A DNA stretch of 37,100 nucleotides from Longimicrobiaceae bacterium (GCA_030146875.1 JASLAX010000027.1:1-37100), one strand, 5' to 3'. Shown: positions 1-8,641, counted from the first letter of the stretch. Numbers and translations: made by a program. Notes: a model not told the origin generated them from the sequence alone.

Positions 1-27
1 GGGAGCGCGGCCGCCCGCTTTTTCGCA

Positions 28-61
28 GGGAGGAAGGGACGCGCGGCGTGCCCTTCCTCCC
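28..61. other. Stem-loop at window start
   Basis: An 11-bp perfect inverted repeat (28-38 against 51-61, 12-nt loop) lies in the gene-free first 175 bases. No clear T-run follows it on either strand, so it may be the remains of a terminator for a gene left of the window or just a GC-rich hairpin. Nothing else is recognised before the asparaginase gene. Confidence 0.35.
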
Positions 62-175
62 CGTTCGTTTCGGAGGCGTACCCCGGGTGACGCCCGTTCC
101 GGCCGCCCGCGCTTGCGCCCGCCGCCGGGGAGCACTACAAGGTGTCGCCGGGAAGCGACCGCACCGGGGAGTGCC

Positions 176-1183
176 ATGGGACCGATGGAGATGGTGGTGG
201 AGGTGCTGCGCGGCGCGGTGGTGGAGTCGCGCCACCGCGTGCACGCCGCCGTGGTGGACGCGGACGGCACCCTGCGCGCGCGCGTGGGCGACCCCGACCT
301 GGTGACCTTCTTCCGCTCCTCGGCCAAGCCCCTGCAGGCGGTGCCGGTGGTGGAGGACGGCGCCTTCGACCGCTTCGGGCTGACGGAAGAGGAGCTGGCG
401 GTGTGCTGCGGCTCGCACTCCGGGACGCCGCGGCACGTGGAGGTGGTGGAGTCGATCCTGGCCAAGGTGGGGCTGGACGGCGAGTGCTTCGCCTGCGGAC
501 CCCACGCTCCGTACGACCCCATGAGCGCCCGCGAGCTGGCCGAGTCGGGGCTGGAGCCGCGCCGCGTGCACAACAACTGCTCGGGGAAGCACGCGGGGAT
601 GGTGGCGCTGGCGCGCGTGCACGGGTGGGACCCGGGCGGCTACGAGCGCCTGGACCACCCCGTGCAGGGCCGCCTGCTGGCCGAGGTCGCCCGCTGGGCC
701 GGGCTGCCGCACGAGGGGCTGGCGCTCGGCACCGACGGGTGCGGCGTGGTGACCTTCGGGCTGCCGCTGCGCAACATGGCGCTCGCCTTCGCCTCGCTGG
801 GGGCCGCCTCGCGCCGCGGGGAGCGCAGCGCGGGAATGGTGGTGGGCGCGATGACGGCGTTCCCGGAGCTGGTGGCGGGGGAGGGAAGGGTCTGCACCGA
901 CCTGATGCGGCAGGCCGCCGGGCGGCTCTTCGCCAAGGCGGGGGCGGAGGGGGTGTACGCGGTGGGGGTTCCGGGCGCGGAGCTGGGGATCGCGGTGAAG
1001 GTGGAGGACGGCAACGCCCGCGCGGTACCGCCCGCGGTGCTGGCGCTGCTGCGCGAGATGGACCTGATCTCCGAGGACGACCTGGGGGCGCTGCACGCGC
1101 ACGTCTTCCCGGAGCTCACCAACACGCGCATGGAGCCGGTAGGGCAGCTCCGTCCCGTGCTGACGATCCGTGGCGAGGGCTGA
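176..1183 (+). CDS. Asparaginase II-family protein
   Basis: A 335-residue cytoplasmic protein of the asparaginase_II family (the Rhizobium-type asparaginase, unrelated to E. coli AnsA/AnsB), expected to hydrolyse L-asparagine to aspartate and ammonia. Seen in the sequence: RSSAKPLQA near residue 50, CCGSHSGT at about 77-84, NNCSGKHAGM at about 133-142 and GTDGCG at about 185-190, all hallmark blocks of the family. Length matches the usual ~330 residues, so it is intact. The start at 176 is chosen because GGGGA lies 5 bases upstream; an ORF extension to 113 is rich in Pro/Arg and looks non-coding. It overlaps the next gene by 14 bp, suggesting co-transcription. No signal peptide is seen. Substrate specificity is inferred from family only. 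Confidence 0.9.
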   Translation: MGPMEMVVEVLRGAVVESRHRVHAAVVDADGTLRARVGDPDLVTFFRSSAKPLQAVPVVEDGAFDRFGLTEEELAVCCGSHSGTPRHVEVVESILAKVGLDGECFACGPHAPYDPMSARELAESGLEPRRVHNNCSGKHAGMVALARVHGWDPGGYERLDHPVQGRLLAEVARWAGLPHEGLALGTDGCGVVTFGLPLRNMALAFASLGAASRRGERSAGMVVGAMTAFPELVAGEGRVCTDLMRQAAGRLFAKAGAEGVYAVGVPGAELGIAVKVEDGNARAVPPAVLALLREMDLISEDDLGALHAHVFPELTNTRMEPVGQLRPVLTIRGEG

Positions 1184-1793
1184 CGCCGCGGCGCTGGTCG
1201 CCCTCTCGGCCGCGCTGGGCACCCGCGACGCCCGACGCGTGCGCGCGGCGCTGGAGCGGGCCGCGCGGGAGGCGGACGCCGGCGCGGTGGAGGAGGTCCT
1301 GCTCCAGTCGCACCTCTTCGTGGGCTTTCCCGACGCGCTGAACGCCGTCGCCGCCTGGCGCGAGGTCAGCGGCCGTCCGGCGCCGGCGCCGTGTGGCGAG
1401 GACGCGGCGGAGTGGAGGGCGCGGGGGGAGCGGGTGTGCGCCGAGGTGTACGGGGGGAACTACGCCAAGCTGCGGGCGAACGTGGCCGGGCTGCACCCCG
1501 ACTTCGACGACTGGATGGTCACCGGCGGCTACGGCCGGGTGATCGGGCGCGGGGGGCTGGACCTGGCGACGCGCGAGCTGTGCATCGCCGCGCTGCTGGC
1601 AGCGTGGGACGCGCCCCGCCAGCTCCACTCGCACCTGCGGGGGGCGCTGAACGCGGGCGCCACGGCGGGCGAGGTGGAGGAGGCGGTGGAGGCCGCCTGC
1701 GCGCTGCTGGACGAAGGGCACGCCACGCGCGTGCGGGAGCTCTGGGGCGCGGTACGACCGCGCGCCGCGACGACGTCCACGGTGGAAGGCTAG
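1170..1793 (+). CDS. Carboxymuconolactone decarboxylase-like (AhpD-fold) protein
   Basis: A 207-residue protein that starts with GTG inside the end of the asparaginase gene and stops 6 bp before obg. Residues ~90-190 look like a carboxymuconolactone-decarboxylase/AhpD all-helical domain: the stretch with LDLATRELCIAALLAAW, then HLRGALNAGAT and EVEEAVEAAC is typical. The CxxC redox pair of peroxidase-active AhpD proteins is absent (only isolated Cys residues), so alkylhydroperoxidase activity is unlikely. The first ~85 residues are an Ala/Arg-rich helical extension of unknown role. Its position between an asparaginase and obg does not reveal a pathway. Family assignment is fairly firm; function is unknown. 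Confidence 0.8.
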   Translation: MARADAAALVALSAALGTRDARRVRAALERAAREADAGAVEEVLLQSHLFVGFPDALNAVAAWREVSGRPAPAPCGEDAAEWRARGERVCAEVYGGNYAKLRANVAGLHPDFDDWMVTGGYGRVIGRGGLDLATRELCIAALLAAWDAPRQLHSHLRGALNAGATAGEVEEAVEAACALLDEGHATRVRELWGAVRPRAATTSTVEG

Positions 1794-1799
1794 GGTCCG

Positions 1800-2840
1800 G
1801 TGTTCCTCGACTACGCAGTGATCAACATCGCCGCCGGCAACGGCGGCAACGGCGAGATCTCCTTCCGCCGCGAGACGGGCGTGCCCCACGGCGGCCCCAA
1901 CGGCGGCGACGGCGGCAAGGGCGGCGACGTGATCCTGGAGGCCGATCCGCAGCTCAACACGCTGATGGACTACCGGTACCACCAGCACTACCGCGCCGAC
2001 CGCGGCCAGCACGGCCAGGGCTACGACCGCACCGGGCGCGGGGCCGACGACCTGGTGCTCCGCGTGCCCCCGGGCACCGTGGTGCGCGACGCGGAGACCG
2101 AGGAGTGGATCGGGGACCTGGTGCGCCCGGGCCAGCGTCTCGTCGTCGCCAAGGGCGGGCGCGGGGGACGCGGGAACGCGGCGTTCGCGACCTCCACCAA
2201 CCAGGCCCCGCGCCGCGCGGACCCCGGGCAGGAGGGCGAGGTGCGCCGGATCGTGCTGGAGCTGAAGCTGATCGCGGACGTGGGCCTGGTGGGCGAGCCG
2301 AACGCCGGCAAGTCGACCTTCCTCTCCGCCGTCTCGGCCGCCACGCCCAAGATCGCGGACTACCCGTTCACCACGCTCACGCCCAACCTGGGCGTGGTGG
2401 GGCTGAGCGAGTCGCGCTCGTTCGTGATCGCGGACATCCCCGGCATCATCGAGGGCGCGCACGAGGGGAAGGGCCTGGGACACCAGTTCCTGCGCCACAT
2501 CGAGCGCACGCGCACGCTGGCGGTGTTCATCCCCGCCGACGCGCTGGAGCCCCAGGAGGAGTACGACCGCCTGCTCGCCGAGCTCCGCGCCTACTCCGAG
2601 GAGCTGGCGACCAAGCCCCACTGCGTGGTCTTCACCAAGGCCGACCTGCTCCCGCCGGAGTGGCCCGCCCCCCGGGTGGAGGCGTCCGGGGCGTGGGGGC
2701 AGTTCGTGGTCTCCGCCGTGGCGCGCCGCGGCCTGGACCCACTGCTCGAGGCGCTCTGGACCCACGCCGCGAAGGCGCTCGAGGAGGAGTACGCCGCGGA
2801 GCGCGAGGAGGGCGAGGAAGAGGAGCCCTGGCGGCCGTGA
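1800..2840 (+). CDS. obgE: Obg family GTPase
   Basis: A 346-residue Obg/CgtA GTPase, an essential ribosome-associated GTPase acting in large-subunit assembly and stress control. Seen: the glycine-rich Obg fold in residues 1-158 (repeated GGNGG/GGDGGKGG patterns), G1 GEPNAGKS at 165-172, switch region TTLTPNLG, G3 DIPGIIEGA from 212, G4 as FTKAD at 278-282 (Thr instead of the usual Asn in NKxD), and a G5-like VSAVA near 304. There is no OCT domain; the end is an acidic Glu-rich tail. GTG start directly 6 bp after the upstream stop, so probably the third gene of an operon. A dispersed palindromic repeat lies just downstream. Confidence 0.96.
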   Translation: MFLDYAVINIAAGNGGNGEISFRRETGVPHGGPNGGDGGKGGDVILEADPQLNTLMDYRYHQHYRADRGQHGQGYDRTGRGADDLVLRVPPGTVVRDAETEEWIGDLVRPGQRLVVAKGGRGGRGNAAFATSTNQAPRRADPGQEGEVRRIVLELKLIADVGLVGEPNAGKSTFLSAVSAATPKIADYPFTTLTPNLGVVGLSESRSFVIADIPGIIEGAHEGKGLGHQFLRHIERTRTLAVFIPADALEPQEEYDRLLAELRAYSEELATKPHCVVFTKADLLPPEWPAPRVEASGAWGQFVVSAVARRGLDPLLEALWTHAAKALEEEYAAEREEGEEEEPWRP

Positions 2841-2864
2841 GGTCCGTCCTCGGCCGGCCCCTCA

Positions 2865-2915
2865 CCGGCGACTGAAGTCGCGGCTACGACCGCGGGAAGT
2901 CCGCCTTCGCGGACT
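2865..2915 (+). repeat. Dispersed 51-bp palindromic repeat, copy 1
   Basis: This 51-bp block after obg matches 8795-8845 at 45 of 51 positions with no gap. It contains a short palindrome GACTGAAGTC (2870-2879) and a 7-bp hairpin AGTCCGC/GCGGACT (2898-2904 with 2909-2915, 4-nt loop). In the two copies the stems are identical and the differences fall in the linker and the loop, as expected for a REP-like mobile intergenic element. It lies in the 297-bp gap between obg and dprA; no gene was found in the rest of that gap. Confidence 0.75.
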
Positions 2916-2959
2916 GGGCTTTCAGCGCGAGCCGCCCCCTGCCGTGCATCCATCTCCCT

Positions 2960-2990
2960 TGCGGGTGAGGGGCCGGGGGTGAGGGTACAC
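2960..2990 (+). repeat. Possible degenerate GC-rich intergenic repeat
   Basis: The sequence around CTCCCTTGCGGGTGAGG followed by GGGGGTGAGGGT resembles the CCCTCACCC/CTCCCGC-type intergenic repeats common in high-GC bacteria. A similar arrangement in the opposite orientation lies at about 8695-8745, next to the other copy of the 51-bp repeat. Resemblance is by eye and imperfect. Confidence 0.35.
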
Positions 2991-3137
2991 CCGCGGACTT
3001 GCCGCTGGAGCCCGACCGGCGCACCGTCATCCACGGCCGTGTCGTCGACACCGACGTCACCCACGTCGTATCGTCGACCCCATGGGCGACGTTCGCCGCC
3101 GTGCAACCGATCACCTCACACCCGTCCTCCGAGCCCG

Positions 3138-4283
3138 ATGCCCCTCTCCCCCGCGGCCCTGGAGCCGCTCCTGCGCGTCGCGATGGTCCCCGGGATCGGG
3201 GGTGGGCGGCTGGTCGCGCTGCTGCGCCGGTTCGGGTCGGCGGAGCGGGTGATACGCGCGTCGGAGGCCGAGGTGGGGGCGATCCCCGGCTTCGGCCCCA
3301 CGCTGGTGAAGGCGGTGCGCACCGCGGGCACGCCGGCGGGGGCGGAGCGCGCCCTCCGCGCGCGCGACGCGCTGGACCGCGCGGGGGCCGTGGCCATCAC
3401 GCCGGACGACCTCGCGTACCCCGACGCCTTCCGGAGCCTGCCCGACGCGCCCTTCCTCCTCTTCGCCGTCGGCGACCTCGACCTCCTCAAGCGTCCCTCC
3501 ATCGGAATCGTGGGGACGCGGTCCCCCACGCACTACGGGCGCCAGGCGGCGGCGTCGCTCGCGGGCGACCTGGCGCGGTCGGGGTACCTGGTCACCAGCG
3601 GCATGGCGAAGGGGATCGACGCGGAGGCGCACACCGCCTCGCTCGACGCGGGCGCGGGCACGGTGGGCGTGCTGGGGAACGGGATCGACGTCGTGTATCC
3701 GCAGGAGAACCGGAAGCTCTTCGACCGGGTGCGGGCGGAGGGCCTGCTGGTCACGGAGCTTCCCCCCGGCGAGGCGCCGCGCGCGGGGAACTTCCCGCGG
3801 CGCAACCGGCTGATCGCCGCCGTGGCCGAAGGCGTCCTGGTCGTCGAGATGGGTGAGAAGAGCGGGGCGCAGCACACCGTGACCTACGCGCTGGAGCTGG
3901 GGAAGGAGGTCTTCGCCGTGCCGGGGCCCATCGGCTCGGCGACGAGCGCGGGGACCAACCAGCTGCTGAAGGAGGGCGCCCGCCTGGTCACCTCGGCCGC
4001 GGACGTGCTGGAGGAGCTTCGCGGCGTGGGGCATCCGCGGAGGGAGGCGGGGCTTTCGTCCCCCAAGGCGCCGCCCGTCACGCGCGCGCCGACCCCGGCG
4101 CCGGCCGACCTGGCGCCCGAGGAGGCGCGCGTGCTGGCCGCGCTGGACGCGGAGCCGCGGCACGTGGACGAGCTGGCGGCGGCCGCGGAGCTGGCGCCGA
4201 GCGGCGTGCTGGCCGCGCTGCTGGGGCTGGAGCTGCGCTCGCTGGTGGAGGCGCTCCCCGGCAAGCGCTTCCGGCGCCGCTGA
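3138..4283 (+). CDS. dprA: DNA-processing protein DprA
   Basis: A 381-residue DprA/Smf protein, which binds incoming single-stranded DNA and loads RecA during natural transformation. Seen: an N-terminal helix-hairpin-helix-like region (VPGIGGGRL about 17-25; IPGFGPTLV about 49-57), then the Rossmann-like DprA core from about residue 85 with GIVGTRSPTHYG (123-134), SGMAKGIDAEAH (154-165), NFPRRNRLIA (218-227) and EKSGAQHTV (240-248), and a C-terminal winged-helix (about 325-381). The start at 3138 is chosen because the family begins just before the HhH; the longer ORF from 2979 has an unlike Ser/Thr/Pro-rich leader. hemW follows 14 bp downstream. Confidence 0.95.
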   Translation: MPLSPAALEPLLRVAMVPGIGGGRLVALLRRFGSAERVIRASEAEVGAIPGFGPTLVKAVRTAGTPAGAERALRARDALDRAGAVAITPDDLAYPDAFRSLPDAPFLLFAVGDLDLLKRPSIGIVGTRSPTHYGRQAAASLAGDLARSGYLVTSGMAKGIDAEAHTASLDAGAGTVGVLGNGIDVVYPQENRKLFDRVRAEGLLVTELPPGEAPRAGNFPRRNRLIAAVAEGVLVVEMGEKSGAQHTVTYALELGKEVFAVPGPIGSATSAGTNQLLKEGARLVTSAADVLEELRGVGHPRREAGLSSPKAPPVTRAPTPAPADLAPEEARVLAALDAEPRHVDELAAAAELAPSGVLAALLGLELRSLVEALPGKRFRRR

Positions 4284-4297
4284 CGGGCGGCGGGTCC

Positions 4298-5455
4298 ATG
4301 CTCCCGCGGTCCCTCTACGTCCACGTCCCCTTCTGCGTGCGGCGCTGCTCGTACTGCGACTTCGCCGTGCAGGCGACGCGCGAGGCCCCCACGGCGGCGT
4401 GGCTGGACGCGGTGGAGACGGAGCTGCGCCTGACGGCGGCGGAGCGCGGGTGGGAGGGGCCGCTGCCGCTGGAGACGATCTACGTCGGTGGCGGGACGCC
4501 CTCCCTGCTGGGAACCGGGGCGATGGAGGAACTGGCCCGCCGCCTGCGCCGCCACGCCACGTGGGATGCGGACGCGGTCGAGTGGACGTGCGAGGCGAAC
4601 CCGGAGAGCTTCACCGCCGAGCTGGCGCGCGACTGGCGCGCCGCCGGGGTGAACCGCCTGTCGCTGGGCGCGCAGACCTTCCACCAGCCGGCGCTGCGCT
4701 GGATGGGGCGCCTGCACGGCGCGGAAGGGCCGGGAAGGGCGATGGCGGCGGCGCGGGAGGCGGGGTTCCGCAGCGTGAGCGTGGACCTGATCTTCGGGCT
4801 GCCCGGCCACCTAGGGCGCGACTGGGGCGCGGACCTGCACCGCGCGCTGCTGCTGGAGCCCGAGCACGTCTCGCTCTACGGCCTGACGGCGGAGGCGGGG
4901 GCGCCGCTGGGGCGCTGGGTGAAGGAGGGCCGCGAGACGCTGGCGGACGAGGACCGCTACGCCGACGAGTTCCTGCTGGCCCACGCGGTGCTGACGGAGG
5001 CGGGATTCCGCCACTACGAGGTCTCCAACTTCGGGCTCCCCGCCCGCGAGTCGCGCCACAACTTCGTCTACTGGACCGGCGCCCCGTACGCCGCGCTGGG
5101 ACCGGGGGCGCACGCCTTCCACCCTCCGCTGCGGCGGTGGAACCTGCGGAGCTGGGACGCGTACCGGGAGTCGCTCGCCGCCGGCCGCCTGCCGGTGGAC
5201 GACGAGGAGACGGTGGGGGAGGACGAGGCGGAGCTGGAGCGTGTGTGGCTGGGGCTGCGCACCGACCGTGGACTGCCGCTGGGGCCCGACGAGGAGGCGC
5301 GGACGAGGCTGGCGGAGGCGTGGGCGCGGCGGGGCTGGGGAGGGGTGGAGGGAGGCGTGGTGCGGCTGTCCGCGGAGGGATGGCTGCTGCTGGACCGCCT
5401 CGCGGTGGAGATGGCGGGGGCGGGGGAGGCCGGGGCGGTGCCGCGGGGCCGTTGA
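4298..5455 (+). CDS. hemW: Radical SAM heme chaperone HemW
   Basis: A 385-residue radical SAM protein of the HemW/HemN group. Seen: YVHVPFCVRRCSYCDF with the cluster cysteines C13, C17 and C20 (CxxxCxxC), the SAM-binding GGGTPS block, ANPES, RLSLGAQTF and VDLIFGLPG, and the HemW-type HNFVYW and GPGAHAF blocks near residue 250-270. Lack of the N-terminal extension of oxygen-independent coproporphyrinogen oxidase (HemN) and the HNxxYW motif favour HemW, a heme-delivery chaperone, over HemN; many databases still call it coproporphyrinogen oxidase-like. ATG 15 bp after the dprA start-stop junction suggests co-transcription. Confidence 0.92.
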   Translation: MLPRSLYVHVPFCVRRCSYCDFAVQATREAPTAAWLDAVETELRLTAAERGWEGPLPLETIYVGGGTPSLLGTGAMEELARRLRRHATWDADAVEWTCEANPESFTAELARDWRAAGVNRLSLGAQTFHQPALRWMGRLHGAEGPGRAMAAAREAGFRSVSVDLIFGLPGHLGRDWGADLHRALLLEPEHVSLYGLTAEAGAPLGRWVKEGRETLADEDRYADEFLLAHAVLTEAGFRHYEVSNFGLPARESRHNFVYWTGAPYAALGPGAHAFHPPLRRWNLRSWDAYRESLAAGRLPVDDEETVGEDEAELERVWLGLRTDRGLPLGPDEEARTRLAEAWARRGWGGVEGGVVRLSAEGWLLLDRLAVEMAGAGEAGAVPRGR

Positions 5456-5458
5456 CGG

Positions 5459-5477
5459 GTGCGGCGGAACCCCGCAC
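5459..5477 (+). other. Small hairpin between hemW and hrcA
   Basis: GTGCGG (5459-5464) and CCGCAC (5472-5477) form a 6-bp stem with a 7-nt loop, right after the hemW stop and followed by ATTTCAAC. It could be a weak terminator or part of the hrcA leader. It does not resemble the CIRCE operator, which has TTAGCACTC arms. Confidence 0.3.
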
Positions 5478-5520
5478 ATTTCAACATCTTTCGCCTGCCG
5501 GGCCCCCCCCACCGAAGCCG

Positions 5521-6573
5521 ATGCCCGAGGAGAACCTTACCGAGCGCGAGCGGGGCGTCCTGGAGGCGGTGATCCGGACGTACGTGGAAACGGCCGAGCC
5601 CGCCGGGAGCCGCACGGTCGCCCGGCGCTTCGGGCTGGGGATCTCCCCGGCCACGGTGCGGAACACGATGAGCGACCTGGAGGAGAAGGGGTACCTCTAC
5701 CACCCCCACACCTCCGCCGGCCGCGTGCCCACCGACCTGGCGTACCGCCTGTACGTGGACTCGCTGATGGTGCGGCCGCTCATGGACCCGGGCGACCGGC
5801 GCGCGATCGCGCTGGAGCTGGGGCACGGCGCCGAGGGCAGCGCGATCGAGGGGCTGGTGCGGCGCGCCGCGCAGGTGCTGGGGCTGCTCACGCAGGAGCT
5901 GGGGATCGCCATCGCCCCGCGGCTGGACGGGGCCACGCTGGAGAAGGTGGAGCTGGTCCCCATCTCGCACGACAAGGTGCTGCTGGTGCTGGCGCTGCGG
6001 AACGCGGGGGTGCGCACCGTGTTCGTGGACGTGCCGGGCGCCATCCCGTCGGAGTCGCTGGCCTCGGTGGCGCGGGTGCTGAACGAGCGGCTGGGGGGGC
6101 TTCCGCTGCGGGAGATCCGCGCGACCCTTCCCGACCGCCTGCGCGACTCGGTGCCCACCGGCGACCGGCCGGCGAGCGAGCTGCTGAACATCTTCTTGCA
6201 GTCGGCCGAGGAGTGGTTCGTCTCGCCCGCGGGCGGGGAGTCGGACCTGCACCTGGGGCACGCCTCCGTGCTGGCGGGGCAGCCCGAGTTCGCCAGCGGC
6301 GAGCGGCTCAAGGCGCTGATCTCGCTCACCGAGCAGCGGAGCCTGCTCTCCAGCGAGCTGGGGAAGCGGATCGGCAACGACGGGCTGAAGGTGACGATCG
6401 GGGTGGAGCACGGCACGCCGGCCCTCTCCGACTTCACCGTCGTCACCTCGGAGTACCGGGTGGGCGACCTGAAGGGCGTGATCGGGGTGATCGGACCCAC
6501 GCGCATGCCGTACGAGCGGGTGATCGCCCTGGTGGACAGCACCTCCTCGCTGATCTCCGACCTGATGACCTGA
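5521..6573 (+). CDS. hrcA: Heat-inducible transcription repressor HrcA
   Basis: A 350-residue HrcA, the repressor that binds CIRCE operators of chaperone operons and needs GroEL for folding. Seen: the N-terminal winged helix (about 5-75) with LTERERGVLEAVI, GSRTVARRFGLGISPATVRN and the diagnostic MSDLEEKGYLYHPHTSAGR segment (split here by short blocks), a central GAF-like region, and the C-terminal VIGPTRMPYERVIALVD block typical of HrcA. Length is normal. dnaJ follows 38 bp later, but grpE and dnaK, which often lie between hrcA and dnaJ, are missing. No CIRCE element was seen upstream of hrcA or dnaJ, so autoregulation cannot be supported from this sequence. Confidence 0.96.
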   Translation: MPEENLTERERGVLEAVIRTYVETAEPAGSRTVARRFGLGISPATVRNTMSDLEEKGYLYHPHTSAGRVPTDLAYRLYVDSLMVRPLMDPGDRRAIALELGHGAEGSAIEGLVRRAAQVLGLLTQELGIAIAPRLDGATLEKVELVPISHDKVLLVLALRNAGVRTVFVDVPGAIPSESLASVARVLNERLGGLPLREIRATLPDRLRDSVPTGDRPASELLNIFLQSAEEWFVSPAGGESDLHLGHASVLAGQPEFASGERLKALISLTEQRSLLSSELGKRIGNDGLKVTIGVEHGTPALSDFTVVTSEYRVGDLKGVIGVIGPTRMPYERVIALVDSTSSLISDLMT

Positions 6574-6611
6574 CCACGAGACGTGGCGAGACGAGAGAGC
6601 AAGCAGCGCGA

Positions 6612-7769
6612 ATGAGAGACTACTACGAGATCCTGGGCGTGGCCCGCGACGCGGACGCCGACGCCGTGAAGAAGGCATACCGGAAGCTGGCGTTCGAGAA
6701 CCACCCCGACCGCAACGGGGGGGACAAGGAGGCGGAGGAGCGCTTCAAGGAGGCCACGCAGGCCTACGAGGTGCTGCGCGACCCCGACAAGCGCGCGGCC
6801 TACGACCGCTACGGCCACGCTGGCGTGAAGGGCGCCGGCGCGGGGTTCGGCGGGGGCGGCTTCCAGGGCTTCGGCTTCGAGGACGCGCTGAACATCTTCA
6901 TGCGCGACTTCGGCGGCTTCGGGGGCGGGCTGGACGACCTGTTCGGCGGCGGGGGGCGGCGGCGCGGCGGCGTGCAGCGCGGCAAGGACCTGCGCGTGAC
7001 CCTGCGCATGACGCTGCCCGAGGTCGCCACCGGCGTGAAGCGCACGCTCAAGGTGAAGGTGCTGGACACCTGCACCACCTGCACCGGCACCGGCTCGGCC
7101 GACTCGCAGGCGGCCGCCGTCTGCGAGACCTGCCAGGGCGCCGGCCAGGTCCGCCGGGTGCAGCGCAGCGTCTTCGGGCAGTTCGTCAGCGCCTCGGTCT
7201 GCCCGTCGTGCGGCGGCGAGGGGAAGACCGTGAAGAACCCCTGCAAGAGCTGCCACGGCGACGGCCGCGAGCGCGCCGAGCGCACCGTCCAGGTGGAGAT
7301 CCCGCCGGGCGTGTCGTCGGACAACTACCTGACCCTGCGCGGCGAGGGGAACGTGGGCCCGCGCGGCGGCCCCCGCGGCGACGTGGTGGTGGTGATCGAG
7401 GTGGAGGAGGATTCGCGCTTCCTGCGCGAGGGCTCGGACCTGATCCACGACCTGGGCGTGTCCTTCTCCCAGGCGGCGCTGGGGCGCGAGGTGGAGGTGC
7501 CCACCGTCTACGGCCCCGAGAAGGTGCGGATTCCCGCCGGCGTGCAGAGCGGCGAGGTGCTGACCCTGCGCGGGAAGGGGCTGCCCCACCTGGGCCAGGG
7601 CGGCCGCGGCGACCAGCACGTGCGGGTGCACGTGTGGACGCCCACCACGCTCACGCCCGAGCAGGAGGAGCTCTTCCGCCGCCTGGCCGAGCTGGAGGGC
7701 CCGCTCCCCGAGGGCGACGGCAAGCGCCAGGGCTTCTGGGAGAAGGTGAAGGGGGCGTTCGCCGCGTGA
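6612..7769 (+). CDS. dnaJ: Chaperone protein DnaJ
   Basis: A 385-residue type I DnaJ (Hsp40), co-chaperone that stimulates DnaK ATPase. Seen: J domain 1-70 with HPD at 31-33, a Gly/Phe-rich linker about 71-120 (GFGGGGFQGFGF), four CxxCxGxG zinc repeats starting at C154, C171, C197 and C211, and a C-terminal substrate-binding domain ending near 365. Full length. It starts 38 bp after hrcA and its stop overlaps the prmA start in GTGA, so dnaJ and prmA are translationally coupled. The order hrcA-dnaJ-prmA keeps part of the classical heat-shock operon. Confidence 0.97.
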   Translation: MRDYYEILGVARDADADAVKKAYRKLAFENHPDRNGGDKEAEERFKEATQAYEVLRDPDKRAAYDRYGHAGVKGAGAGFGGGGFQGFGFEDALNIFMRDFGGFGGGLDDLFGGGGRRRGGVQRGKDLRVTLRMTLPEVATGVKRTLKVKVLDTCTTCTGTGSADSQAAAVCETCQGAGQVRRVQRSVFGQFVSASVCPSCGGEGKTVKNPCKSCHGDGRERAERTVQVEIPPGVSSDNYLTLRGEGNVGPRGGPRGDVVVVIEVEEDSRFLREGSDLIHDLGVSFSQAALGREVEVPTVYGPEKVRIPAGVQSGEVLTLRGKGLPHLGQGGRGDQHVRVHVWTPTTLTPEQEELFRRLAELEGPLPEGDGKRQGFWEKVKGAFAA

Positions 7770-8641
7770 GCCCTCCAGACCGCTGGCTGGTGCTGACCGT
7801 GCGCGTGCGGGACGCCGCGCTGCGGGAGGCGGTGGGGGCGGAGCTGGTGGAGCTGTCGGGCGCGTCGGCGTGGGAGGAGGGGGACGCGATCGTCGCCTTC
7901 CTTCCCCCGCCCGCCGACGCCGAGGCCGCCGTCGGCGAGGTGCGCGCGCGCCTCGCCGGGTCGTTTCCGGGGGCGGACGCGCGGGTGGAGTGGGCGTGGC
8001 GCGACGACGAGGACTGGGCGGCCACCTGGAAGGCCGGCCTGGGTCCCCGCCGCGTGACGGAGCGCTTGGTCGTGAAGCCGACCTGGACGGAGTGGGAGGC
8101 GGAGCCGGGGCAGGTCGTTCTCGACGTCGACCCCCAGATGGCGTTCGGCACGGGGGAGCACGCCACCACGCGCGGGTGCCTGCGCCTGCTGGACGGCGCC
8201 CTCCGCGATGGCGACCGCGTGCTGGACGTGGGCTCGGGGTCCGCGATCCTGGCGATCGCGGCGGTGCGGCTGGGGGCGGGGGAGGCGATCGCGGTGGAGT
8301 ACGATCCCGACGCCAACCTGAACGCCCGCGAGAACGTGGAGCAGAACGGCGTCGAGGGCCGGGTCCGCATCGTGGAGGCGATGGCGGACGACGCGCTGCT
8401 CGCCGGCCTGGGGACGTTCGACCTGCTGCTCGCGAACATCCTGAGCGGCGTGATCCGTCCTCTCCTCCCCTCCTTCCGCCGCGCGCTGGGAGGCTCGCCC
8501 GACCGGCGGCTGATCGTGAGCGGCATCCTGCGCACCGAGCACCCCGACGTGGTCCGCGACGCGGAGGCGGCGGGGTTCCGGGTGGAGCGGGTGGACGAGG
8601 AGGAGGAGTGGTGGAGCGCGCTGCTGGTGCCGGTGGGGTGA
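7766..8641 (+). CDS. prmA: Ribosomal protein L11 methyltransferase
   Basis: A 291-residue class I SAM-dependent methyltransferase of the PrmA family, expected to methylate ribosomal protein L11. Seen: the PrmA signature DPQMAFGTGEHATT (about 122-135), SAM motif I VLDVGSGSAILAIA (162-175), acidic motif II VEYD, and LLANIL as the motif IV loop. Gly-Cys of the usual VLDVGCGSG is changed to GSGSA here. GTG start overlaps the dnaJ stop (GTGA). The neighbourhood dnaJ-prmA is conserved in many phyla. A hairpin follows directly after the stop. Confidence 0.94.
   Translation: MSPPDRWLVLTVRVRDAALREAVGAELVELSGASAWEEGDAIVAFLPPPADAEAAVGEVRARLAGSFPGADARVEWAWRDDEDWAATWKAGLGPRRVTERLVVKPTWTEWEAEPGQVVLDVDPQMAFGTGEHATTRGCLRLLDGALRDGDRVLDVGSGSAILAIAAVRLGAGEAIAVEYDPDANLNARENVEQNGVEGRVRIVEAMADDALLAGLGTFDLLLANILSGVIRPLLPSFRRALGGSPDRRLIVSGILRTEHPDVVRDAEAAGFRVERVDEEEEWWSALLVPVG

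Noticed and set aside
2884..3106. Minus-strand ORFs in the obg-dprA gap
   Set aside because: They lie on the palindromic repeat and have no ribosome site or recognisable domain.
4298..5455. Oxygen-independent coproporphyrinogen oxidase HemN
   Set aside because: It lacks HemN's N-terminal extension and has the HNxxYW block of HemW.
5400..5520. CIRCE operator upstream of hrcA
   Set aside because: No TTAGCACTC / GAGTGCTAA arms; only a short GTGCGG hairpin is present.
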